Source of the DNA: Cyprinodon diabolis
Taxonomy: Eukaryota > Chordata > Actinopteri > Cyprinodontiformes > Cyprinodontidae
Direction: 5' to 3'
Assembly (NCBI GenBank): GCA_030533445.1
Contig: CM060068.1
Span: forward strand, 29,932,510 to 29,996,509
Length of the DNA stretch: 64,000 nt
Translations under genes and position numbers: made by a program
The notes under the pieces: model-generated
Database searches by the model: none
What the model saw: only the letters and a program-made list of their open reading frames with translations
What the model was told of the DNA's origin: nothing
Part shown: positions 24,101 through 36,100 of the stretch, in pieces
How positions within the stretch are numbered: the first letter of the stretch is position 1
Layout of the letters: every line of letters begins with the position of its first letter

Positions 24101-27100
24101 CAGTCCCTCACAGTCATGTGACCTGCTGTGCACACTGTGCTAAGATTCTAATCTTAAAGGTATCGAGGACGATCTTTTATTTCCGGGTGGATCATCTAAA
24201 TAACATCTGTGACCCCCCCCCCCCCCCCACCCCCCAGTTGATCTCGGTTCTTTAGCGCAATACAGTAAACCAATTGTAAGAAACCTCGTGGTAAATGTGG
24301 ACTCAGACCTTAAATTTGACAGCCAGATAAAAGCTGTAGTAAAAGTCCAGCTAAGGCAGCTGGCAAAGATCAAACCAGTCCTTCAGAGACGGCACTTTGA
24401 GACAGTAATCCACACCTTTGTGACCACTCGGCTGGATTACTGTAATGCACTTTATGTGGGGATTGCTGGGTCCTCAATTGCTCGTCTTCAACTGGTTCAA
24501 AATGCTGCTGCACGTCTTTTAACTGGCACACGCAAGTACGAGCACATTTCACCTATTTTAGCTTCACTCCACTGGCTGCCCATCCATTTTAGGATTCATT
24601 TTAAAATTCTTTTATTTACTTTTAAAGCCTTGAATGGCCTTGCCCCAATTTACCTCTCTGAGCTTCTGCACCCCTACACTCCCAGCCGATCTCTCAGGTC
24701 AGCTGATCAGCTGCTCCTGACGGTGCCTAAAGCAAGGCTTAAGCTCAGAGGGGATCGAGCGTTTTCTATTGCAGCTCCAAAACTTTGGAATGGATTGCCG
24801 CTGCACATTAGACAGGCCACCTCTCTGTCTCATTTTAAAACTCTTCTTAAAACCCACCTCTTTTCTTTGGCTTTCAACACCATGTAGAGTATTGATTTTA
24901 TGTATACATGTTGATTTTATGTACACATGTTGACTTTATGTACACATGTTGATTTTATGTATACACATGCATATTTTTATCCTGTGCGGGCAGTGCTTTT
25001 ATTTTATTTTATTTTATTACTTTTATTTATTTTAGTTATTTTATCTTTTTGTGCAGAACTTTGGAAACCTTGTGTTTATTTAAACCGTGCTATATAAATA
25101 AAGTGGATTGGATTGGATTCGATGCCCCCATAGGCTGTCGCCACATGACAGCACCAACTAATAACACAGATGGCGCAGGCACCGCGCAGTGCAGGAGGAG
25201 TTACGTGGCCGATGGAGAAAAAGAGCAGTGATCATCTGTCCGTACAGTAAAATAACAGAGTTCACAATAAAGTCCACTATACAGTCCCCACTCTATATAG
25301 TGATTGAGGGATTTAGGGCGGACGTTCGGAAACAGTTATCTTATATAAGCTATGAGAACAGCAACTTTTAAACACAGGAGGAATGGGCTTGTGCATGCTG
25401 TCACATGCGCATTTTGGCTGATCTTTTAAAAAAAATCCTCCACAATACCTTTAATGTAGGAAACAGCTGTGTGAAGTGCAGCTAAAATATTACTTATCTG
25501 TTTGTTTGTTTTTTACAGCAACAAAAGGTATGAAAACAACCAACCCGTGTAATATTAACCAATGAGTTACAGAAACATAAAACAGCAGAGTATTTCTATC
25601 AGCATGAAAATATCTGAGATTTTAGATGTCAACTGATAAAATCCGTTTTTTTGGCTATATTGAACTGATATCCGTTATTAGTATCAGCTCGGCACATCCC
25701 GATAAATACAAAATAAACTACATTTAAAGATAAAAGAATGGAGCCACAAAAAACGGCGTGGAAAAGAAAACTGGGAGAGGCAGTGAGAGGCGATCCTCAA
25801 AAAGCTTTGTGTGAAGTTTACCAACATTATTCATTTCATCCTGAAGGTGATCACAATGTAAAGCAGCAATAAAAAAGGAGCCGATACGAGAAAGCAGTCA
25901 TTGTCCTGTAATCTGCCTCGTTAGGATCATTCTCAGACATTTTGGGGGTTTTAAGCTCAATTAGTTAAACTTTTTTCATTTGTTTTTGATCTGTTTTCTG
26001 TGCTCCTAAGGGTAAAATAGACACAGTTTATTGCAATATTTTATTCATTGTACATTTCCAAGTTTGCCCTGCTTGCTACTAGCTTTTTATTTCACCTTTA
26101 TTTCACTAGAAAAGAAATCCATTGAGAACTGAAATCTCTTTTAGAAGGATTTTACTTTGCATCTTTCTCAAAGCGGATGTTTTACTCTCCCTTCCTGAGT
26201 CATGATGTTCCTGTCACATTGTTGCGCAGGTCCAACTAAAATAGACCAGCAGTCTACCTCAGTCAGAGCCACACAAGAGCAGCTGGAGAGACAATTTGCT
26301 GTTCCTCCTTGCTGAAGTTTCAATAATTCAGAGGATTTCATACGACTGTGGGATAAAAATGAAAAAAAATCAGATATGCAGCTCCCCCTTTATAATAATC
26401 AAATCCTACACAGGTCATAGTAGATCCATTATCAAAACATATGCAAGAACTATGAATGAATAACTAAAATAACTAGTCATGGTGAATTCCATTTAGACGC
26501 CTGTGATCCAACAAGGTGCAACATACCGACATTGAATCTTTGTTTCAAATTACAGCTATCACTGGGCAATTTATTTGTTTCCATTTAAGGAAAAATTAAA
26601 CTAAAGTAAAAAAGAAAAAAAGGCCTAGAGGATAAGGTGCAAATGGAATCTTGAAGCTCTTATCCAACTACATTCAACTAAAATAGACCACTAAGCTACA
26701 GAAAGATGGTAGAAAGCTTGATTAGAACAAGATTTTTTTTTTTAAAGGTTCCTTTACCAGCAGTAAAGGAACCATCAGTTGAAACTATTGGGACCAAAGC
26801 TTACAGGTAAACCCTATATCTAAAGAAACAAAAAATACAATCCAACAAGCTTAAGGCACAACCTTCTGCCCGGGATTCAACCAAAGGATTTCAGGCTTTG
26901 GTCATGAATTAAATAAGATTACTGATTGTATAATGGCTTATATGTGTAAATGAATAATAGTTACCTTTAAGTGGGATGACAATCTTATTTTTTGCTATCT
27001 GTGAAGGACAAGAAAGAGTTAAATATTTCTTTTAAGACAGATGCCTAGAATAAAACCTATCAAGGTTATACCAGTGTATTTACCATGAGGCATCCATCTG

Positions 27101-30100
27101 CTCTCAGTTTGTAACATCCACAGTACATGGCCACGAAATGTACACTCAAAGAGGGAAAGTCAAACTCTGGGATGGGAGAGGACGGTGCTGAATGTGGAAA
27201 CTCTTCAACAAGCATCTGCATTCCCTGAAAACAAAAAACAATGTTGGTCAAAATACTAATTTCACAACAGCCTGAGATCGTATCAATATTAAGAGGTACA
27301 AGAGCTGATTTAGGTTTGCATTATTCACACTGATGTTTTCCAAAACTACTTCATTTTGTTTACTACTTTGGCACCATCTAGTGGTAAAAACACAAATGAC
27401 GCTTTGAGTAACTTCCTACTGAGGTCAAGTTACAAAGACCTCTGAAAAATCATATCCTGAATAAAGTGACAGTGATGTCTAATCCATCGCTGCAGAGGCA
27501 ATTCTGTATGATTCAAACATTTTAATACAACACTTTGTTATGAGAGGGAAAGTGACTGAAACTATTTTAACCGTACCATAAAAAATGTTGCACAAATGGT
27601 CCTGATCTTTTTAGGGGGAAAAATGTCTTAATTGGATTTGATCGGTGATCAGCAGCTCAAATACTGAGAAACCTTTTTTTTTTTCTCCAGTCTTACAATT
27701 AACTAAATATAAGGAATTTTAAAAAATAAAGACTTTTTCCTTCAGTGCGTACATACTTTTATAGAAAAACTCAAGATGTATAAAATGAACATTGCATTAA
27801 AGTGCAAATGTTTGAATATTTAAGAAGCCACACAACTTTTCAAATCCACAACAAGTTAAAAAGCACAAAAAATTGCCAATAAAATGAAAAGTGGCTCCAC
27901 CTATCTAATATAAACTAAAAGATCAACAAACCCAATGTTTGAGTTTGAGCTTTTATGATTTGAAGAGTTGGTTCAGGTATTTGGACATGAACTGTTGTGA
28001 GACGTTCACTATCACTAACTGTGTCTTTACTAGGGCTGGACGATATAGAAAAAAAGCTTATCGATAAATAAAAATGCATATTGATCGATATCGATAATTA
28101 TTGAAAAGATTTGAAACCATATTTTATGTGCAGCTCTGCCTGGACTTTTTATAATATTGCTAAATGATTTAATTTTAATAAAGAACACAAAAAAGTTGGT
28201 TAAATATTTAATTGGAACTCTGTGTTTAACCATAACAGAATTGTTTTAAAGAAAAATAACTTAAGAGACCTGAGTTATGTTATTAAATACTGACAAAGAA
28301 TAAACTAAAGTGAACCAGAAAAGTGACCAAAATAAATATAACAAATAAATAAATAGAATACCCTATTTGGGTGGGAATAGTACACCACCAGCTTGTGGTG
28401 ATTAAAAGATTGTAGGACTAGGCTACCATGTAAACTCCACTCAACAAAAACAAAAACCCAAATCAACTCACCCTTTAGCCCAGCATTTCTATGGGGTATT
28501 TTTTCTAACCCCTATTCTTCTAGAGGTGCTGCTGGCACCTCGTTATGGTTCAGCTGTGTTATCAGACTTCGTTTTCACTGGTTCCCTACACACTTTACAG
28601 ATGACTGTGGTTTGTTTTTTGTCCGACTTGCCATGACCGAAATACTGCCAAACTGGCAAACTACAAAAACCCTTCTTTTGGAACAATTTCCTCCACCTCT
28701 CCTGCTGCGACATTTTCATGTGCTCTGTGTTGTGGTTTGAGAGGGCGGCGCTTTGTGATGGCGTGTCTGGGTCCGCGATTGTGATTGGTTGGGAGGAAGT
28801 AGTGACTAGCATAAACCTACATGATAGGCTACAATGAGAAGGAAGGAAAACTGCGTTTTTTTATCGAACTTTTATCGACCCTCTTTTTTTCTATTGCGAC
28901 ACACGTCTATCGATCGATATATATCGTTATTGACTTATCGCCCAGCCCTAGTCTTTACAGTCACCTGCTAGGACTAACGGCCGGTAACTTACCGGAGAAA
29001 AAAATAGTTTGGGTACAGCGCCTCAAAGAATCAAAGGTTTTTAAGCCAGAAAAACTGCGTTTTTTTCGTTAGACTAAATTTTAAAACATCCCAGAGCTGT
29101 CAGACCTTAATACAGATGGGACTATTTGTGGCCCGTGATCATTCCACCGCACGGTAGTGGATAACTGCAAACAGAAATAAACTAAACATCTTATCAATGG
29201 CCGGCTGAAGTATCCACTGTTCACTGCTGCTCCTGTCTTGGTTCCAGAACACCGTCTCGCCCTCCCTCGGTTGTCCTTATTGGATCCTTCCACCGGCCAT
29301 ATGAATTGCTCCCACTGGCCAGGCAGATTTCAAGGCGAGCAAAAGCAGACGGAAGGCAGAGGTTTTCCGGAGCTAGCTCAGGAGGGAAGCAGAGGAGAAC
29401 CGCTGTAGACCGGAAAAGCATCCCGGACAGATAGGGAGCCAGAGATGGGGGGAGGGGCTGCGGCGGGCCACAGATGGAAAGACTACAAAACAGTCCTTCA
29501 AGGGCTAAATTTAAACAGCTTTTTCAAAAGCTACACACCATCATCCTAAAGGCATTCAACATTTCTCTCCTTTGTCAACATTTTTATTTTATACATCTTT
29601 CATTTTGAGTCCAAACATGGAGGAAAACTGAGTCAATCATAACGTTTAAAAAGTCTAGTTGGCTGTATAAAAAAATAGACCCGAGGTGTGTTGACAAAGC
29701 CTCTCGTAACGAACCAATGGCATCGTCGTCATGGTTACTAGGAAACTCGATGGGTGCCCTTCAGCCATTTAAACAACTTTACAAATTCATTTTAATGCAG
29801 AGACTGAACGCTCAAAGCAGTTCCTTCATCTGCTTTGATTTTCTGCAGATTGGGAAGTATGAAGGAAAACACGGTTTTATACTTCTGCCTTTTCCACCCA
29901 ACTAAAAGTTTTGAGATCTATCCCTAATGCCGACCTTTGTTATAAAGGCTGCACACACCTGTCCATTATTCCCTAGTCCTCAAGAGCCATCATCATGTCT
30001 TCTCCAACACACCTGAATCAAATAAGTGGGTCGTTACGAGGCGTCGGCTCATCTAGCTTGCATATGTAACAGAAAAAATTTAAGCTCGTCATCTAATCTT

Positions 30101-33100
30101 TACCAGCTTAAATATAAATATTTTAAGTATCCTCAACAAATACTAAATTTTGCATCAACTAAGCAGAGTTTAGAAACCTGTTAGCATTGAAACACAGGAA
30201 TGTATGGCTGACAACTGGACCGACCTGCACATCCTCTGTGTCTGATGTCATCTCCTGTTGGGACTCCTCTTCCTCTGAGGCATTTCTATGGATTGACGTG
30301 TCAAACAGTGAGGCCTTATTCTGCCCCAATCTGTGCCGACATTCAGGATCTTCACGGTTTTCCTCATCATCGCTGGACAACACAACTAAAATGGGGAAAG
30401 AAAAGAAAAATGTTTTACCTTAATTTATTTATTTGGGAATTTAACCATTTTACTCTTTTACTATTATGCGATTTATAATGTGAACTACATTCATACAGCT
30501 CATCCTCGCGTATGCGCAGTAGATGAAGAAGGGAGTAGAGGGGTGAATTGCTAGCCAAGGATCACAGAGGGGGGGGGAATAAAAATCATTATTCGCCTAT
30601 GAGTAAGCTGTAAAACAATGGCCTCAGGCTGGACAAAAACTGACACAACTGAAGGTCTGGTACCAAAGAGGAGCAGTATATAACCTCTAGGAAATTATTT
30701 TGGCCTGCACAATGACAGGTGTTGTGCAGGAGATGCCTTGCTGATTTTGCTACCTCACAAGCCAAGAGGACGAACCTTTATCTACACTTAGAAAACACAG
30801 CAAAGCCGTGTATGATGGTTTGCCTGACTAGAATGAAAACTACCAGTGCCTCAACGTCAAGTAAGCAAAGTACCGGCTGACAGAGATCACTGACCAAACT
30901 GTTTGAAACAGTTACTCCTTATGAACATAATTTCAAATGGCACGTTGAAGTAACTCAGGCAATAATGGAGTTTATAACTAAATACATGATGCCTGTTAGT
31001 ATAGTGACCAAGCCTGGGTTTACAGCTTTGGTAAGCAGGATGGATAAGAGGTATTTACGCCCTCATGCACATATTTTAGTCAAATCACCATAGTTGAGCT
31101 ATAGAAAAAAATGCACAAACAGAGGTGCAGCGGAGCTAAAAAACAGTGGAGATTTTTGCAACAACTGATGATTTGTGGTCAAGCCGACCAGCAGAGCCAT
31201 ACCAGAGTCCAACAGACTGAGTCAATATATAGTTTTCATAATTCTTCAAAAAGTTTTTCTTGGAACTTAAAAGTTCATACACTTGTTTAGTGTTCATTTG
31301 AGAGTTTGATTTGCCTATAAATATTTTACTGGTAGAAGAGAAGACATTTGTTCTCTATACTTTTCCTGCACTTTAGTATGTGTGATGCCACTGACTGAAG
31401 ATCAATCTTATTTTCGTATCTTATTTATTTATAGACTTTCCTGTTAAAATCTGGCAGTTTTTAAGGAGTGAAGTCCATCTATTTATAAATCATGCTTCAT
31501 GAAACATAAGATGTTAATGAGGTAATGTAGGTAAAGCCACAAATTTGTTTCCTTCATCGTTGTAATCTGTGCTTTAAATAAATCTAATGATTATTATGAA
31601 ACAGATTTATTGTTTGTAGTTGTTTAAAAATAACATGATGAATTAAGCTGGAGAAAAAAAATAAACGTATTACAATGCAATATTAAGAAAAAAAAAAGAA
31701 AAGAAAAATACCACACTTGAACGTAGCCTAAAGTTGCAGGATTCGGGCCTCGGGGACAAAAGTTTGAACCTCCTGACCTAAAGGTCTACAAGTCCTTCTC
31801 AAAATATTAGCATATTGTGATAAAGTTCATTGTTATCCATAATGTAATGATAAAACTTGAACATGCATATAATTTAGATTCATTGCACACTAACTGAAAT
31901 AGTTCAGGTCTTTTATTGTCTTAATACAGATGATTTTGACCCAAACCCAAAATTCCTATCTCACAAAATTAGTATATCATGAAAAAGGTCTCTGAATGAG
32001 CTATAATCATCTGAATCAACTCTTAACACCTGCAAAAAATTCCTGAGGCCTTTAAAACTCTTGGTTCATCAAAACCCCAATCATGGGTAAGACTGGCGAC
32101 CTGACTGCTGTCCAGAAGGCCATCATTGACACCTTCAAGCAAGAGGGTAAGACACAGAAAGATATTTCTGAACGAATAGGCTGTTTCTAGAGTGCTGTAT
32201 CAAGGCACCTCAGTGGGAAGGAAAGAGTGTGGCAGACAATGCTGCACAACGAGAGGAGGTGACCGGACCCTGAGGAAGATTGTGGAGAAGGGCCAATTCC
32301 AGACCTTGGGGGACCTGCGGAAGCAGTGGACTGAGTCTGGAGTAGAAACATCCAGAGCCACAATGCACAGGCATGTGCAGGAAATGGGCTGCAGGTGCCG
32401 CATTCCCCAGGTCAAGCCACTTTTGAACCAGAAACAGCGGCTGGGGAGAAGAAAATGCCAAAAATGCCAGAAGTCCAGTGTCAAGTACCCACAGTCAGTG
32501 ATGGTCAGGGGTGCCATGTAAGCTGCTGGTGTTGGTCCACTGTGTTTTATCAAGGCCAGGGTCAATGCAGCGAGCTATCGGGAGATTTTGGAGCACTTCA
32601 TGCTTCCATCTGCTGAAAAGCTTTATGGAGATGAAGATTTTATTTTTCAGCATGACCTGGCACCTGCTCACAGTGCCAAAACCACTGGTAAATGGTTTAC
32701 TGACCATTTTATCACTGTGCTCAATTGGCCTGCCAACTCTCCTGACATGAACCCCATAGAGAATTTGTGAGATATTGTGAAGAGAAAGTTGAGACACAAG
32801 ACCCAACACTGTGGATCAGCTAAAGGCTGCCATCAAAGCATCCATGGCCTCCGTAAGACCTCAGCAGTGCTACAGTCTAATTGCCTCCATGCCACGCCGC
32901 ATTGAAGCAGTCATTTCTGCAAAATGATTCCCGAACAAGTATTGAGTGCATAACTGTACATCATTATTTGGAGGTTGACTTTTTCTTTTTGTATTAAGAA
33001 CCCTTATCTTTTATTATGCTAATTTTGTGAGATAGAAATTGTGGGTTTTCATGAGCTGTATGCCAAAATCATTATTATTAAGTCAATTAAAGACCTGAAA

Positions 33101-36100
33101 TATTTCAGTTAGTGTGCGATGAATCTAAAATATATAAATGTTCAAGTTTTATCATTACATTATGGAAAATAATGAACTTTATCACAATACGCTAATATTT
33201 CAAGAAGGACCTGTATATCTTCCATGGCATCTTTACTGCAGTGGCAAGTAATCCTAAACAAGAGCTGATTGTGGAGCAAGAAATAAAATAGGTACCGTAA
33301 TTTTTGGACTATTAGCCACACCTGAATATAAGCCGCAGAAGCTAAATTGCATGATTTGTACATATACAAGCCGCACCAGACTATAGGCTGCAGGTTTTTA
33401 TGTTTAACACAAACTGTCTTGCGCTCGCAATGTCCGTCTTTCTCGCTGTCGTTGTGTCTCGCACCACTCGCGGTAGAAGTCTGCTTCCAGAGGACCTCCG
33501 CATTACCACACGCGTGGCTACTGTACTTGTGTGTTGAAGCAAATGTGACGTCAACATGGTGGATGGTAAAATCCATAGATTTAGGTATTACCCTAGTGGC
33601 CGTTAGCTGTAAAAGCCCAGAGATAAGCCGCATTGTTATATAAGCAGCAAGGTCAAAAAATGGGGGCAAAGTCGCGGCTTATAGTCCGAAAATTACGGTA
33701 ATTAAAAATTAAAAAAAAAAAAGCTGATTAAAATATCACCGACTGATAAAGTAACATGAGTTTGACTTCCAATTCCCTCTGCTCATCCAATTCCTCTCCA
33801 TGTTTGACTGCATTAAAAAAAAAAAACAAGCCAGAGGGAACACCAACAACATCAAGCTAAGCCAATAACTCACCAACATGCAGGGGTAGTTTAGTTAATA
33901 CAAACACGACAAGAAATGTTTTAGTCAGGTTACTTTGGATTTAACCTAAATGACCAGTTATCTCACACTTTCTAAACCAGCATATTGCTTTATCAGTTGC
34001 TTAAATTCACCCCAATGCTTCATTAAATGCTCATAGTCGTTCAATAACTACAATGTAAAAGTGTGGAAAAGCAAAGAGGCTTATCTGCCATGAGCTGATG
34101 TACTCACTGGGATCAGACAGGCTGGTTTGGGTTGCGCTGTTATTCCTGGGCGATGAGTTAATCCTGCTACTGATAATGATGCCTTCAGGTTTCCCACCAG
34201 GGTAGAATGGGACCAAAGGCTGAAATCCATCTTCTTCTCCAACAGTGAACTGTACAATACAACGCTCCATATCTAAGTCTATGTCACTTTCTTCCTGAAC
34301 ACCACACAGTGGGACCCGTCCTCCATCTTTTTCTGCCTCTCCTGTCGGATGAAGCATGCTCCCTCGCTGGCGTTTAGGGCTGCTCTTTCCATTGCACTGC
34401 AGGCCAGGATTCCTTCTTTTACGCTTCTGTAAGAGATTAAGAATTTATCAATTTTAGGGCTGAAACACTTAATCGGATGAATCAATTATTGAAATAATTG
34501 TCAACTAATTGAGTAATCGATGAATCTTTAACTGGAGTATAGAGACTCTAAAACATGCCTTTAGCTGACAGAGCAACCCAATAAGAGCAGTATTTATATG
34601 ATAATTATATAAAAAAAAATAATAATAATATTTATCATTTAAGATACAATAATGTTTTCATCAATATGCTCTATTCAGGACTCAATTGTAAACATTTTAG
34701 TTCCACCTGGTTAAAATCTGCAAGGATCTTCTTTAAGAAACTTTTGGCTATCTGATTAATAAAAAAAAATCTACAGCTTAATTGATTTGCAAAATAATAG
34801 TTAGTTGCACCCCTAATCAGTTTTACAATGACTGCATTAGAACTGCAAAATAAAGGAGAGACATGATAGGATATAGAGCATCCAACATTTATGGCTAAAT
34901 ATTTTCTTGCACATGCATCCATTTAAAACAGATTAGAGACATTTCACATGTATATAGGCGAAAAATATCAGAACCAAAGAATAAGAACTATACTAACTTT
35001 AAAATAGTTAGTATAGTTTAAAATAGTATAACTTTAAAAAGTATAATGAAAAATAAAAATCTACAACATTAAATAATTCATATTTTTAAGGCTAAAAAAA
35101 AGAAGAATAAATGAAGAGGCATTATTGGGAGGGGAGTGTTGGCCTAGTAGTTAAAGCAGTGCGTTTGTCCTTGAGAGGGGTGCAAATACCCGTTTCGATC
35201 CCCACATCCTGCACTCTGGGTCTCTGAGACACCCCAGATTTTCCCCAGGCGCCACACAATGGCAGCCCACTGCTCCCTAAGAGGACGGTTTAAGATGCAG
35301 CAAGTAAAATCCTCCATTGCGAGGTCAATGATGTTCAATTATTATTATATTCAGAAACAGAGCTGTTTGATGTAGACCTTAGATGTCTCTTATTTGTAAA
35401 AAGGTAAAGAACGAAATGGAATCTGGTTATTCAACGACTGAAACAGGAGAAGAAAAAAAAAACTTAAATAGCCAATAAAAGATTAACTGCAACATTTGAA
35501 ACCAGGTCAGTATGATGAAACCTTCCATTGGCTGTAAAAATGTCCATCAACTGTATTAAAATGTGCAGGGCTTTTTGTGTTTCTATTATGTCACAGAAGT
35601 ATTACAATTAAGTAAAAATAAATCCAAGAATTCCCCCTGGGGAACACTGTGGAGAAAATCCCCAAGAGGATACAGAGTCCCAATGCCAACAGGAAAAACT
35701 AAATCTGTAAGGATTCAATCCTCCTAAACTATTTGACTTCCAACAGTTCTGATTTAGTTTCCTTAAAAGAACATCTCAGAATCATCATAACAAAAAAAAA
35801 ATAAAATAAATCTTTTATCATATAAGATTCTTAATGAAGTTTTAAAGAAATTTAAGATCATAGTTTTAACAATTTTCCTACAATATTGCAGTTTTATTTA
35901 TGGGCTACTTGGTATGCAAAAGATTTGGTTAAAATTGCAGGATGAGGATAAGAATTTTTAGCATTTTTAAAAATAGAGCCAATAAAAAATAATAAAAAAA
36001 AACTTCCTAACTTAAGGAAAAAAATGCATTTTATGAGATTTAAAGGTTCTAGCTAGACAACTGTTGCTTATTGGCAGAATTGGCAGAATTTTTAATTAAA

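Larger units (their letters stand above)
24158..25450. mobile_element. TTAA-flanked MITE, split by an L2-like LINE
   Basis: TTAA at 24154-24157 and 25451-25454 flank inverted ends AGGTATCGAGGA and (inverse) AGGTATTGTGGAGGATT. A TTAA target is typical of piggyBac and Kolobok elements. The interior is interrupted between about 24211 and 25119 by a LINE. It lies in the senp7 intron left of exon 26965-26998. Confidence 0.6.
20442..27224 (-). other. senp7: senp7 pre-catalytic exons
   Basis: Exons 27084-27224, 26965-26998, 23634-23855, 23023-23474 and 20442-20569. They encode the conserved stretch before the protease domain: [23 protein letters not shown], a block resembling the SENP7 ILFFWVSS region (VLLLYVSE), [12 protein letters not shown], and [16 protein letters not shown] just before the catalytic fold. 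The 34-bp exon is a microexon, supported by its acceptor (ttcacag), donor (gtaact) and correct phase on both sides. The 452-bp exon carries an acidic, lysine-rich linker. Confidence 0.88.

Noticed and set aside
33160..33669. Minus-strand frame of 169 codons
   Set aside because: It spans the ends of a Tc1 and a TA-flanked MITE; composition is repeat-derived.
35130..35200. Possible tRNA gene
   Set aside because: The A and B boxes are degenerate, no acceptor stem closes, and the sequence continues as a SINE body.
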